From Pyrrhoderma lamaoense (lineage: Eukaryota; Basidiomycota; Agaricomycetes; Hymenochaetales; Hymenochaetaceae), in the NCBI GenBank assembly GCA_002794735.1, contig NBAZ01000006.1, positions 1,364,001 through 1,428,000 on the forward strand: a DNA stretch of 64,000 bases. Reading direction: 5' to 3'. Under the pieces are notes generated by a model. The model was not told the DNA's origin, did not search any database, and was given only the letters and a program-made list of their open reading frames with translations. Below are positions 45,526 to 58,127 of this stretch, piece by piece. Within the stretch, counting starts at the first letter, position 1, and every line of letters begins with the position of its first letter. The translations under genes were made by a program, and so were the position numbers.

Positions 45526-46433
45526 CTAGATCGCAGCTCGATGAGTAGTACTAACGGGCTTTTAGCACCGATCGATATCTAATTTAACAAAGAAGCGGAT
45601 ACCTGGGTAACAAGGATGCCTCGTTATAAATACAATACGAATGTAGGTCTTTTAATTATATACTTTTTGAAGGGAAGTACTTAATATAGTTTGGGAAGTA
45701 TGAGAGAATCAAGTTCGCTAGAAGCCGCCTCTGCAATAAGGCCCACACTGAATGTTGGTTATATAATGTCTTTGTCTCTGTTCTCTTTTCCAGAGATCGG
45801 ATGAACGCAGAAATGGCGTAAACATGTGGCTGAAAAAACTGCTAGTCACATACGGTATCGGACTTACGATGTAAGTTCTGAATTTACTTTCGTGTTGCTT
45901 TTGTGATGCGGCGTGGTACATGTTGTTGATATACGTGTATTCAGATCACACACGTAGCCAACCGAAACAGTGTCACAAGGTTGTAAATTCGAGTTACGGT
46001 AGAAGTTCCCCTTCCTTCTGGTGGTACATACGCTTTCAATAAATCAGCATGTCTTATTACTTTATTATTATGTGGCTTTATTTTCCGGCAGACACTGTCA
46101 GATACTATAGAGTATTATTGATTAATCTTTGATGTTAACACTTTCGTTTGTGCCCATTGTACTATAATAACTTTTTCCATAAATTATAAATAACGCCTCA
46201 TCCTTACGATAGATACCTTGACATTAATTTTCATACGTCTGAATGTTGATCGGGAAATGAAGTGCCCGTAACCAATACTTATGATAGAATTACAAACACT
46301 GATATTACCTAATTAACTGACTAAGATTGTTTCAATAATTAAGTCATGTGCTTAGGAATTACTATACTGGGTATTATGTACTTGCGATTGATTTTACTCT
46401 GTACACTTGACTGAACAAAAGTAGTAACGGGAG
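45526..46433. other. Intergenic region
   Basis: About 0.9 kb, AT-rich; small frames without support. Nothing recognised. Confidence 0.5.
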
Positions 46434-46900
46434 ATGATCAGTCTAAAAGGGACTCTCAATGTACGTTCAACCTAAACAAGCTAATACGAGACTTTCTGAA
46501 TAGAACACAGGTGATTGACAACTCAGGCGCTTTGCTTGTTGAGTGTGTCAACGTCCTCAAACATAAAGTTAACCATGGGCAGGGAGGAGTCGGTGACGAG
46601 ATTGTCTGCGTTGTAAAACGCGCTCGACCTATTCCGGCAAGTGCTCTTCTTTCTTCGACGGCGGTGAAGGTGAAGAAAGGAGACGTTCGACGCGCCCTTA
46701 TCGTACGAACCAAGAAAGCGGTTGCAAGACCTGATGGCCGGGTCGTAAAGTTCGATGACAACGCCTGTGTTCTACTGAATAACAAAAAGGAGATGATAGG
46801 AACGCGGATAGCTGGCCCTGTTAGTGCGGAACTTAGAACAAAGGGATGGGGAAAGGTGTTGAGTTTGGCACCAAAGGTGAGTTTAGTATACGTCTCATAG
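46434..46900 (+). CDS. MRPL38: Mitochondrial large-subunit ribosomal protein uL14m
   Basis: Start in a 27-nt first exon at 46434-46460 (MISLKGTLN), joined after a 50-nt intron (GTACGT..ACACAG) to [20 protein letters not shown] at 46511. This rebuilds the canonical L14 opening. Downstream: [39 protein letters not shown], the L14 signature [40 protein letters not shown] and SLAPK. The final codons are either read through to TAG 46898-46900 or spliced (GTGAGT donor at about 46,878) to a terminal Ala codon near 46,977. About 140 aa, no obvious long presequence, as in other fungal uL14m. It acts in the peptidyl-transferase-bearing subunit near the tRNA/factor-binding side. Confidence 0.9.
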
Positions 46901-46983
46901 TTATGTTCTGGGCTCACAAACGAAATAAAAAAAGGTCTTATGATACCTTTAGAACACTCTATAATTATCCTAGAAGGCGTAGA

Positions 46984-48988
46984 CAATCTCTCCCGAATCT
47001 CACTTGCATATTCATATGACTATAGTACACGTTAATACACTCTTTCCAGCGGTTCACCGCAGCTCTCAGATTTAGTGGTCTCGGTGGAAAAACATGGTAG
47101 ACCGGAGCTTTCCTCAAGCAAAAAAAAAGTCTGAATCCCCGACGCTAATCGGAACTACCTTTCACTACATTGCGACATTGGCTTCAAGGGTCTTTGTCAC
47201 TGCCGGCATGCAATTTTGCATCGCATGTAAGACAAAAGTTAAGGACTACGATTCAAGTTACTTTCAGCGGATAATATCAAACATTCTCATTTGGGAGGCT
47301 TGGGTTGGTTAAGAGGAAAGACTTTGAAAATATTCACATGCAAACCTCGATCGTTATCTTTTCAGACTTTAATGAACAACAGAATAAGGTTTTATGCATA
47401 CCAATACCGGCCAGTTTACTTTGATGCAAAGCCCTACGAGGTACACATCGTCTCCTCGGCTGGGGTACAATTTCTCGCCCGCATAACTCGAAGTCCTTAA
47501 TTAGGCATGACGTATCGAAGTAAACTTGTGCAATATCTTGCGTACGTATTAATTTGGTGTTATTACATGCACGTATCCGCCAAGATCAAGTTCTTCTTAT
47601 TCTAGAAGAATTTCTTGGCCTTGAGATGTGTAAGTACTCTCCTCGGTATGATTTTTTTGTCGGAAAAGAAGGTCCGCAATCAATCCGTGATTCGGGATGA
47701 TATGCAAAGGCCTTCCAGCTGATACGCAACACCGAGGAGTGTATGGATGTGCTTAGGAATACCCTGTTCCTGCAAGTGCAAACGTCATATCGACAGAATT
47801 GGGTCTACAAATCAAGGCTCTATCAGTTAGGATCTCGTAAGAAGAATATGTGACCATAGAAATTGATTTATATATATTATTAGATGGATATATCAGGAAA
47901 CCAATATTCATTTAGATCATATAGTTCAATACCTTTAGGTACTATCCTGAAGCCTTAGGTCATATTGAAGCTAGAAATCCACCGCAGATTCACTTTTGGA
48001 AGTACATAGTATTATACTTGCTGACGGCACTAGAAAATTAGCGGAAGTTAAGTTTAAACATGATGGCATCATGCTTCTTGAGACACAATACGTAGTGCCT
48101 TTTATACGTAACCTTGGATTGAAATTTTGCTGTAACTAACGTCATTCTTTTCCCGTGAAGCTGGTTCAGGGTCAAGAGTTTTAACAGAGAACAAAAAACA
48201 TGATTCAAGTTATTTTCGTATGAAAAAAGCCTAAAAAATAAGTAGCTTCTTGTCCTATGATTGGTTGGGCACCGCCACCAAGGATTGATTGTGACATGTA
48301 CATGTCACTGTCTGTTACGTTGTAATAGAGTACTGTCAGCATAGGCGGACTTTGAGTGGTCTCTATCGTGAGTAATATCCCACTTCTGCGAGGACTTAAA
48401 GCTTAGAGGCTACACTCGATCACTTGTAAATGTCTCCTCGCTCTGTCTTAGTGTTCCTCTGTCAGCATATCAAGCAACTAGGAACTACCTATAGAACTCC
48501 GCAGGGCATACTCCTATACATTCAAGACTAACTAGTACCACTCCTATAATTCGATAATTTAAAAGCTCGAAATAGCAAGCATCCTTGGCATTAAAGACAT
48601 ACGAAACAGACGCCACTGCCCGAGCAGTTTTTACTCGACTGGTTTCAAGATAATTCCCTATGGTTGATAGTTTATTCATTTACGCTCTAACACCGCACAT
48701 CGCTAGTGAAAAGTCGCGATAATTCGCTATTATCTCAAAAAAATTGAGGATGATCGATACTCTCACGCAATCTAGTAGGTTAACTCGTCGGAGATAGTTC
48801 CTATTCTTCCCTCGGCGGATATGTTACTTGTTTTTGATTAGTTTTGTATATCTCCACGGTTTGAATACTAATACTGTGACTACTCAAGAGTACCGGTAAT
48901 AAGCCATTATCTTAAGTAGCGATATATAAGTTTCTCTCCCTCATCTCAATAGCTACAGTAGTCGCATAGCTCTCTCACTCTTTGAACC
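46984..48988. other. Intergenic region
   Basis: About 2 kb, AT-rich. Frames at 47,094-47,312 and 47,291-47,500 are short and featureless. The start of a TATATAAG-type element (48,925) and a CT-rich leader precede the next gene. No RNA gene seen. Confidence 0.5.
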
Positions 48989-49976
48989 ATGATGAAAGCT
49001 CGAACAACACTTCCTCGTGCACCTTTGAACTCTGCCAGCGGAAGATCCAGATCTGCATCTTCCTTGACATCACCCGCAGTTGATATCTTCAGCGTCCCAG
49101 AACGGATGATTTTTGATGAAAACCCTACTTTATTCTCTTCATCACAGTCTATTTCTGCTTCACGATACAGACCTTCTCCTTTCAGAGCTCGTTCAGACTC
49201 TCATTCGTCTTCTTCAATGTCCACCGTATCATCCTCTTCATCGATTTCTACAACCTGTAATTCACCAACATCTCAGAGACACATTCCACAACACGCTACA
49301 AAAGCAAGAGCTATGTCAACACTGACTCACGCACACAGTTCATCAGGTTATGGACCTCGGTCGGACTTGATATCTACAACCTTTATTGGCCCTGCACGCC
49401 CGCGTCATCCTCCTATTGTCACCACAAGACATAACTCGAGTTTCTCCGTCTCTGGGATGTCATCTCCAGGAGATCCAGGTGAACTATCGATGCCACTGGA
49501 TGCATTTCCGGGAGTAGACTTGTTAGGGGAGAACTACGTTGCTCCAAAGCCTTTGCCCGATCCAGTTATCTTTGATGGACCTGCAAAGCCACGTCGACAG
49601 GTCCCTCCTGCTACAAGGAAGAGTGTATGTTTTTCCATGTTTGTCTCAGACATACAAACAAAGAAACTAATATTGGATCAGAGGTCTAACATTGATAAAA
49701 CTGGTGTTGTAGCCGGATTGGTGGGTTTAGGGCTTGGGGGAGCTTATGAAATGTATGGGACTCAAAATTCTTCACAGAAGGTACGTGGCAACCCGCTATT
49801 TATTGTACTAGACCATTGTTTTTATATTGACTCTTTTTATAGTCTGCGTCAACATCGACTTCTCAAGAAGAGCTGATCGGACATGAGGTCAGAACTCTTC
49901 AATTTTCTATCTTGAAGATGAGGAATCCGATACAGAGGATCCGATCAAAGATGCTATTAATCATATTAATTTCTGA
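48989..49976 (+). CDS. Ser-rich disordered protein with glycine-rich hydrophobic segment
   Basis: Start at 48989 (MMKARTTLPRAPLNSASGRS); a second ATG follows directly. Ser makes up a large share (SSSSMSTVSSSSSISTT). Pro-rich linkers follow (FIGPARPRHPPIV, LDAFPGVDLLGENYVAPKPL, PDPVIFDGPAKPRRQVPP). An intron at about 49,624-49,682 (GTGTATG..GATCAG, with a CTAAT branch-like site) can be removed to give ATRKRSNIDKTGVV, then the glycine-rich AGLVGLGLGGAYEMYG, and a second intron near 49,780. The end is most likely an acidic tail (DEESDTEDPIKDAINHINF) stopping at 49974-49976, but the last exon border does not read cleanly in frame. Family unknown. Confidence 0.55.
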
Positions 49977-50265
49977 TTTTTCATCTCGAGCTTTTAAAAC
50001 AAATTTATCTAAACAAATCTCAATCGCCTTATTGGCTTGTACATGATGATTCTGCCACAAACATATAGACACTTAGAAAAAGCACGATTGTATAGAAACG
50101 GAACTAGACTTTTTTGATTGTTATTTGTACTTGTATACATTCATATGCCTTTAAAACTTACATGTATCATCAACAAGGGATGTAAGCGAGGAGAACACTA
50201 GCACTGGTTTTACTATTATTCTTGAATATAATTTATTACCTCTTGTGAAAAACATCCGTAGTGAT

Positions 50266-51158
50266 CTACCATAAATTGGGACCGAAATCGAATGGATCTG
50301 GACTTGGTGGTTGGAACTGACGTGCCTTATTTTTCTTCCCATTTGATTTCCGAGACTCTAGAAAAGCTATCATGTCTTTGAGGGTATCAGTACGAAGTAT
50401 TTTTCCATCTTTTTTGCCTGGAACATAGCTTTCAAGTCAGAGTGTTAGTAAGAGTAAGTAGAGATTAATACTCACACATGAAGAGTAGCTGCTTGCCATT
50501 CCCACATATATTCACTTCAGCCCTTAGTTTTTGGACAAGAGGCATTGGGAGCTTTTTCATATCTTCAACTTCGTGTACAAGTACCTCTATATCATCAAGC
50601 TTATTGGCATCGATAACTAATCACCGTTCATAGAGGATGGTTCGCTACTCCGTCAGAAAACTTATAATAGGTTTATGGTTTAATCACTAATTTACCTTTA
50701 GCTACATTAGCTATCCCTTGATCAGGATGCTTTGATGTGACGATCGACCAGTTCCGATCACATAATACCTTCTCAGTTTGTGAGACTGGGACCCATGAAT
50801 TTACGACCTTGTCTTGAATGGGAATAGTCACTGGACTAGAAGGTACCGAGGAACGTCCGCGATTATCATTAGAGATACCCTGATCCTGTAACTTTTTAGT
50901 CAAAAGACTATAAGTTGATGATCTCTTTATCTGTACACGCTCAAAATCTCGTCTTCTGGGAGATTGGCGGTTATCAGAATAAGTTGATGATCTTATAATT
51001 CTGGCGGGTTCCTGTTGTTTTGGTGGTGGTGTGCTCACTTGCTTAGGGTTGTTTGAAGCCATGAATTTACCCGAGTCTACATGATGGGGGTTGCTCGCGC
51101 TAGTAGACGAACTTTGTTTCCTTCGTGCAGGGATAGGAATTGCTTTAGCTTTCTCCAT
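50266..51158 (-). CDS. P2, right-arm copy, apparently full length
   Basis: Reverse-strand copy of the left-arm P2 with few changes. It starts at 51158 (MEKAKAIPIPARRKQSSSTS), continues STYSLLTKKLQDQGISNDNR and CDRNWSIVTSKHPDQGIANV, then after intron 1 VMKKLPMPLVQKLRAEVN-like sequence ending LLFM. Intron 2 (GTGAGTATT..TTCCAG) leads to CKKDGKILRTDTLKDMIAFL, ESRKSNGKKNKARQFQPPSP and DPFDFGPNLW with TAG at 50268-50266. The last exon lines up with that of P1 (K.D..I..D.L..M..FL), which supports the model and shows that the left copy has lost it. Basic, probably partly disordered; function unknown. Confidence 0.68.
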
Positions 51159-51769
51159 ATTTCTGTTTTGCTAGATGACGATAGACTGACAGTTTATGCC
51201 AAAAAATGAGTTACACTTTATACTGCAATAGCTAAAGCGAAAGAGAGCTAATTTCTATTCTTTACAGGGTATTTAAGCTCAGATCTCGTAAGCCAGTTTA
51301 CAAGTCCTCTCCTTGTCTATTTGCTAGCTTTCGTAATATCCAGGGAAAAGAAGAAGGAAAAACTTGAATTGAGAGCAATGTTCCTTGTATCGAATTATTT
51401 GTGTTTGCGTTGTACAATTGGCTGCTAGTTAGGTCAGATGACTGGCGGAACGATGCAAAGTTAGAATACACTCTCGGATACTAACGAGAAAGTCATTGGA
51501 GTTTTACGTACGGTTCCGCATATTGAGTTGTAAATTAACATAAAGAAAAGCCGGAAGAGGGGGTTGATGTAGGGAGAAAAGAATATAGCGTAACTGACGA
51601 AAGATTCCCGATATAGACAAATAGTCTGATTTGATAGATGATATTATGTATTGTAATAGACCTTTGCGATTGATTGGTCCAGATGTATTACTGTTGTATG
51701 TCTGTCTATTCAGTCGATTATATCTACACTTGCCAAAAAATAACTATTAAAAATTTTATTTTGATGGCC

Positions 51770-52655
51770 TCACCACACAGGTGGAACGTAAAGAGCTGAA
51801 TTCAGTTCAAAATCCTCTTCTTTTCTTCCAATTATCTGAGAGGTCAAGAACTTCCTCGTACCACTTAAGAGATCAAGATGTATTATATCTCTATCTCTAT
51901 TACCTGGTGCGATAATTTATAGTAGAGAGAGTTTTATTAGTATATGGCCGTCACGGTGATATATAGTAAGACATAAAAGAGTAGAGAAGAAGGATATATG
52001 GCTTACACATGAAAACTAATTTCCAAAGAAACCTCTTCTGAGTCAGTTCTTCCCTCAGTTTATCTCTAATTCGCTTAGGAAGTTCTCCGATGTTATCCGT
52101 TACCTCCGCTACGTATACAACGATTCTACCAAGGTTGTTACTCGCAATAACTAGTGTTTCGATATGTTTTTACAAATGGACGAGGAAGAGTGATATAAGC
52201 GATAGTCAATGGCTTTTCAAAACAACTTTCTCTCGAGATACAAGAGATTTCTGACTCACATTTGGCGAGACTTACTACCTCTCTATCTGGGTAGTTAGTC
52301 GTGACGGGTCTCCAGTTTTGACCAAAGCCTCTAAGTATGTCTTCCTGCATTGATCTATATCTAGGGATTGGAGCCATACCCAATCTTTTTATCTCAGACG
52401 TTAGGAGACTTACAGTAGACCTCGGTTTGAGTTCCATAGGTCTATATATCTCAAATTTAGTAGGTTTGTCGGATTTTGCTTCTCTTTAGCGGGTTCATTG
52501 GTATGGGTAGAGCGTCGGATTTCATGGGTTCCTGTTGCTTGTTTGAATTTGGTCTCAGCTATCGGTTTTGTTTCTTGATTTGTGGGACGTTTGGGGGCTG
52601 GTGCAGGTTCTGAGAAAGCTGGGACAGTGGTTTTATGGGTTTGAGCTCGAATCAT
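51770..52655 (-). CDS. P1, right-arm copy (one frame slip)
   Basis: Copy of left-arm P1: starts at 52655 (MIRAQTHKTTVPAFSEPAPA), continues to STVSLLTSEIKRLGMAPIPR, NWRPVTTNYPDREVVSLAK, and after the introns the KLREELTQ and KLVFM region and final exon (DIIHLDLLSG, end YVPPVW, TGA 51772-51770). One base is missing near 52,474 relative to the left copy (ATCCGAC versus ATCCAGAC), which breaks exon 1. Either a consensus error or a real inactivation; all other landmarks are kept. Confidence 0.58.
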
Positions 52656-53580
52656 GTTAATGTCCGGGGGTGAGCTTGCTACTATCTATGCCCTAGTATT
52701 TTTTACTCTTAATCTCACAATTGGAGTAAGGGATAATTTAGAGTCCAGACGGAGGACCAGATGTCACGGATCACGGATCAATCTACTTATCCAGGAGAGC
52801 ATATATAACAAATAAAAAAAGTAGTACGATATAGATACTTTGCTCACACAACACATATTAGTTTGAGTGCAAAACGAGAGGAATAGATACAAAGTTAGCT
52901 GCTTATGGGTAAATGGTATTCAATTTCGAGCAGTGTAGATACGTATGACATACGACGATGTGAGCAACGCATAGCCTGATGTTCTGTGATACTGCTTTGA
53001 GTCGTGTGTCTCTTCTGTTGCCAACTAGATATTCCCCTCCAGTTCACATATCGTAGGGAATACTGAGAAGAAGTCGCTCCTATTTTCTTGGGAGCAGGAT
53101 TACTAACATCATTGTATCAGTTGTAGTGATACTGGTTCACCTTTTAAACTGATTTTCCTAGAATGTTGTGACGTCGGTGGTGTTGGTGCTGATGTTTTTT
53201 GTGTCTGTACGCAAAGAAATAATGAGAGGGAGAAGTGCAAAGTAGGTTACTGATGGATATTGTGATGATAGTTTTGGAGCAGTGTAGATACGGAAATCAT
53301 AAAACAATGTAAGCAATGTCTAGTTTTGCTCTTGTTGTAACGCTCTTCTCCCCCCTTGCGGGTTCTCTTCTTTATTTTTGATTGTATTATTCAAGTTTAC
53401 TTTTAATTTGTACACCACTATTTAGGAACCTGTCTAAGTACACAAATAAAAAAGTTCAAGAAAGAGTAACAATCAACTACAGAAAGTTCTTTCTTTCTTT
53501 TCTTTTATTTAATTTTATATTTCTTACAGGGATCGGACGTCGACGAAAAAAGATGTTCATCTCATACAACGTGGGTTACC

Positions 53581-54243
53581 CTACTGTATCTTTTCTGTCG
53601 TGCTGGAGGTAGTACCCGGTTCACCCTTAAATCTAATTTTTCTAGCACGCTGTAACGTCGGTGGTGCTGCTAGTGCTGTTGCTGTTTGTGGCTGAGGCTG
53701 TGATGACTGAGAAGCTCTCTGCGCTTCCTCCGTCTTCTTCTTCTCCAACTCTCGTGTTAATAGAGACTTGAGGACGACTGGATCACTCTTCCGAAGTCCC
53801 GCTCCCCCAACGTTCGAAGTCGAACTGCTGGTGGGAGAAGACAATGAAGGCGAGTGATCTCCTGTGCTTGTTTGTTTCTTAGCAGTAGCAGCAGCCGCTT
53901 TCTCGACCTCCCTGGCTTTTTTGATTCTTTCTCTTAACGTCCCGAACGGTGTGGGTTTTACGTCTGTGCTCGCGGCAGACGACGAAAGACTACTCGACTC
54001 ATCCGACGAGTCCCCATTAGGCTCGAATATCGCTCTGCTCGGCATCGGAGAACCTCTACCTCTGCTTGCTAAAGGCTGAGACGACCCCTTTATTGGTATA
54101 GGATCAGCCTCCGTCTTGGTTAGTGGGCTACTACTCGTACTAGAAGGTGTAGCTCTCCTGTTACTACTTGGTTGGTCTCTCCGTCTCCTTTCGGATTCTG
54201 TACTCGAGGAGAGGAGTGGGAACTCGTTAGTGCGGAATGACAT
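53581..54243 (-). CDS. Ser-rich low-complexity protein S, right-arm copy, open
   Basis: Start at 54243 (MSFRTNEFPLLSSSTES), 220 aa, no intron needed, stop at 53583-53581. It reads through the G-run where the left copy is shifted, giving AGLRKSDPVVLKSLLTRELE and a Gln/Ala-rich part (SQPQPQTATALAAPPTLQRA) ending TSSTTEKIQ. Basic and disordered, with no recognised domain. Its position between P1 and F6 is the same as in the left arm. Confidence 0.6.
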   Translation of the reverse strand: MSFRTNEFPLLSSSTESERRRRDQPSSNRRATPSSTSSSPLTKTEADPIPIKGSSQPLASRGRGSPMPSRAIFEPNGDSSDESSSLSSSAASTDVKPTPFGTLRERIKKAREVEKAAAATAKKQTSTGDHSPSLSSPTSSSTSNVGGAGLRKSDPVVLKSLLTRELEKKKTEEAQRASQSSQPQPQTATALAAPPTLQRARKIRFKGEPGTTSSTTEKIQ

Positions 54244-55099
54244 GATCAAAAGACGATATTAAAAATAAAAGGGACGGAAAAACTAAGTTTTCACAGGGGG
54301 GATGAGAAGGGAGGGTAGGATTTCTTTACTTATAGTTATTTAACGAAATACGAACAGGGGTACACCCTCTTATAGGATTCCAGCCCCACAATGGAATCAG
54401 TTATGCCCATCCTCTCATTTTTTATGTAAGTATTCCAAAAATAATTTGCTTCGTGAAGAATATGAATGGCGAAACACAGTCATATTGTACAAATTGTATA
54501 CAATGTGCAGCCATTACAAAGGACTTCAGTTCAAATTAAGAACGAAACTTTGCATCAAAGTTCGAGAAAGGAGTAATAGCAAGGCTGTTCTCGAACGTCC
54601 TTTGTAAGCATTCCTTTGGGAGTTCGTTGGTTCGTGGCAGGGAGGTAGGGGGTCCTTTCTTATCACATCAGCAGCCAACAGCCAACTACCAACAAAGCAA
54701 ATGTCGAAGCAAAGAAGGGACGGACGAATCATTAAATCGTGATTAGTGTACTTGCATAGCTTACTATATCAACGTTTGGGAGTATACAGAAGTAATACAC
54801 TTACACGTGAATGTTACTATGTATGTACATGTACATGTACCTTGTGGCTTGAAGTTTTTAGTTTAATCCAGATCCAGCACTGCCACCAATAACAACGAAA
54901 ACAAAAAAAAAAAAAGAAAAATAACCCCCCCCCTCGTCATATCTATACTAGTTACATAGTATAGCGTTTTTCTGCCGGCCAAGGCCAAGGGCTCTTTTTG
55001 GTGTCTGTCTTCTACATGTATCATCACGATAACTTCTCTCCCCCCCCTAAAAAACGAAAAACGTGGAGGTCAAAAAGACACACACACCAACGTAGATGA

Positions 55100-56040
55100 G
55101 GAGACACCGAACTATGCTAGCGTCAACACATCAGCTCGGATAGCAACTGTAAAGACGGTTTTTAAAATACGTACTATAATGAAACTGAAGAACATTTATA
55201 TCAGAGATTAAAAAAATATCACTCATTCTTGGTGGTAACATTATGGATCTCGGGTCTACGCTTTGAAGACACGGAGGATGCAAGACGGCAGGGTGATATT
55301 TGTTCAACCTGAGGGATATCGGACGAGGAGCTGAAGAACACATATGACGAGCCAAGCGAGTGGCACTGCCGAATTTCTGGGACGAAGATTTTCGATGTTG
55401 CTGAGAGGTGTTAGAGGAAGTGTACAAGAAGGGAAACTCTGTAGAGTTTGCTGATTGTATTCCCAGGCACTTCTTTGTGAGCGATGTGAAGGATGAAGAT
55501 AGACGATTTCAAGCGATCTTAGAGCCCAACGAAGAGCGGGTGTTACGGCTTATTGGATTCGAATGTCTTGACTCAGTGTATGCGTTGTCCGATGTAGAGT
55601 TATTCAAGGAAGCTATTCGCCATATTGCATTAGGTGCGTAATCATGTCTTTATATGGGGAAATAGAAAACTGAAAATTGGATAGCTTTACATTACTTGAA
55701 GGCAAGTGAGTTAGGAATAAAGCACCGCAACATCAATGTCAACAATCTCATGTTTCGACGTCTTGATCATGGATCGGTACAAGAAGTACTAAACGACTGG
55801 GATGTCGCATCAACACGAGAGACCGAATCGAGGCCCGATCACGCTGAGAGACAGATACGAGGCCATTGATCTCCGTGGAGAGAAACCACCGGTTCATATA
55901 GTTCGATTCGACTATGAGTCACTATAATATGTTATCTATTGGATTTGTGTTACATGCTCGGAGTGAATGCTACTTCCGAGGAGAAAGGCACCCCAATACC
56001 AAGGAATAGGAGTACTGGGCATAATTACACAAAAAGCTAA
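55100..56040 (+). pseudogene. Degenerate FunK1 F6 (right arm)
   Basis: Mirror of F5: GNSVEFADCIPRHFFVSDVK, ECLDSVYALSDVELFKEAIR, the GTGCGTAATCATG donor at 55,634, then KHRNINVNNLMFRR-like and WDVASTRE pieces. Several frame breaks and an HRN in place of HRD, as in F5. The N-terminal exon is missing. Confidence 0.8.
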
Positions 56041-56745
56041 GACAGAGCCTGTACATGACACGATTTGGACGAAATAGAGTCTCTGGAGTAATTCAGACAC
56101 TCGGTCACGTCCTGGTTTGATCTGCTACGTAGATTATTCAGAGCAGGTTACTCGCCTCAGTTGGATTGCTTTATTGGAAGATCGATGAAGCAGCTCGGTG
56201 ATACTCGCGCAACTTCCAGCCGTAGAGCTCGTCGGCCGCCTTCTCAGCACCACAAGAGAGCAGCGCTGAGTTAAAATACAAATGAGATATTTGTATAAAT
56301 ACGCATTGATACATATGAGATTATGAGCAAGAGTATAATGACTAACGAGAAACAAGCTACATCTAAAGAATGCAACTTATTTTCTCTCAATGCGATCATA
56401 ATATATTTTATGTTCGGATTCTGTCCATTTTTTGGCTAATGATTCTCATGAGTTGTAGATTTGTTCGTTTCAATGGATTCACGCAACCAGCCTCTGACTT
56501 ATGGTCGATTGTCGTGGAATTCAGCCGAACTATTTATCAAATCTTGGAGGGCTATTCTCGGGTTATAAGCTTCTTCTCTCACTTCATCTGGTCCCTGCTT
56601 TGTAGTTTCTGTTGAAACTCAATTTTTCACACTAATTTAAATACTTCTTAGATCATCCGCATATGAAGTCGATATGCGTAATAGTCAATACAGTTTCGTT
56701 TAACAGCAGTACATGCACTTCCAGCATGTAATCTGATATACATCC

Positions 56746-57033
56746 ATGACGGGCGAGTTCCATCTTTCAGATTACTACATGCATACACATGCATGCATAT
56801 ACGCAAGAGATGGGGATTCGGATAAAGACTGCCTGGAGCCCACCCAGCTATCTGTTACCAAGGTTCTTAACATCCGTAAACAGTCTTTAGAAGCATCAAA
56901 TAGTATTTGTTGGTGCTTCTACTCAGATTATCGATTGTTAGCTAGGAGATGGGCTTTCCGAGACATTCATCAGAAGCACGATAATATGACCGGTCTCTTC
57001 TGTTGTTCATTTTCTTTACTAATCCTGAGATAA
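56746..57033 (+). other. Conserved open frame U3, right-arm copy
   Basis: 95-codon counterpart of 20,356-20,646 (MTGEFHLSDYYMHTHACIYA), one codon shorter. No domain. Confidence 0.3.
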
Positions 57034-57118
57034 TATAGGAGTCATCGCAATTCCGAAGAGCAAACAGAGTAAACAGAGAGCTGTATTGAGATTATTTATT
57101 CATCATGTCATAGTTCTG

Positions 57119-57409
57119 TTAGCATTGCCAGGAATCTCCTTCATGGTACAACTTTGATTGAGCATATGCGATGAAAGAGTGAAATGGTTCGACCTGAGGA
57201 TCGTGTGATCCTAGTTCGCTAGCATATAGAAGACAGAAAACTGTTACCTTCTGAAATATGTTACCACAATACATCTTTCCAATCCCCGTGTCAGTGAGTC
57301 GAGTGATGGGCGACGATAATGAGAGAAGACCTTCGTCATTGAATCCGTGGAGAAACGTGGTTCCAGTTCCTTGACTTCTTTCTTCCCTCAGTCTTCCTAC
57401 ATCAATCAA
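57119..57409 (-). other. Conserved open frame U2, right-arm copy
   Basis: 96-codon counterpart of 19,988-20,248, identical in most of the first 70 codons (FLHGFNDEGLLSLSSPITRL) and then different because of an indel. No domain. Confidence 0.3.
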
Positions 57410-57644
57410 AGAAGCTCATGCAATATAGTGATGAACGATAAACAATATTGACTACGGAGACCTCACGCTCGAGTTAGATACGGAAAGCTGGCTCAGACAA
57501 GCCAATTATCCTGACACCAGAGAAGTTGACTTTTACGTAGTTTTTACTGTAATCTTACGGCATGTGCTGCAGTACATGTACTTCTTAAGCTGTTCCCTTG
57601 TACTCCTTTTGGATGTGTCTGCCCCCCATGTCAAGCAAGTACTT

Positions 57645-57974
57645 CTATTGAACACCACTGAAGGACTCACAGAAAACATGATCATATAAATAACTTATAT
57701 TCTCTATCTTCTGATGGTGTGCTACTGGGCGTACTTTGTTAGGAAAACAACTCGAAAGAATTTTCCTCTTTGAGGTTCCAGTATAAGATAGGCCCGTCTT
57801 CTGAACATGAGAACAGTAGTAATTAGTTATTATTGAGAAGTTACGCTCGGTGAACTTTAGTTCATGATCCCATCGATAAAAATGACTGTGCGGGCTTCTG
57901 ATTGTAAACACTAGCCGGGAATACTCGACCTTCCCATTCTGCCATACCCTGAAGTTCTGAAGCACATGTCTCAA
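57645..57974 (-). other. Conserved open frame U1, right-arm copy
   Basis: Open over 109 codons (MRHVLQNFRVWQNGKVEYSR, end YDHVFCESFSGVQ), divergent from F4 and ending about 150 bp before its ATG. The first ATG of the 30.2-kb copy is CTG-like here. Confidence 0.38.
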
Positions 57975-58023
57975 TCTAAGGTTGCCATCACAAACCAGCC
58001 AGATGTGAGCAGGATGCGTTCAG

Positions 58024-58031
58024 TATAAATA
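58024..58031 (+). promoter_or_regulatory. TATA-like element of kinase F4
   Basis: TATAAATA about 97 nt before the F4 ATG, followed by a pyrimidine-rich leader (CTCTCCTTCCCTCTCAGTC). Matches the F2 promoter. Confidence 0.55.
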
Positions 58032-58127
58032 CACCCCCTCTCCTTCCCTCTCAGTCAACTACCTCATCTCATCTATACTCTTTCCCTTGTTCCAACCACT
58101 GTATCATCTTAGCTCGTTTCTATCACT

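Noticed and set aside
46456..46986. 176-codon minus-strand frame over the uL14 gene
   Set aside because: Shadow frame; the + strand encodes a textbook uL14 protein with a correct splice.
47094..47500. Two short + frames after uL14
   Set aside because: No splice continuity, no recognisable motif, AT-rich context.
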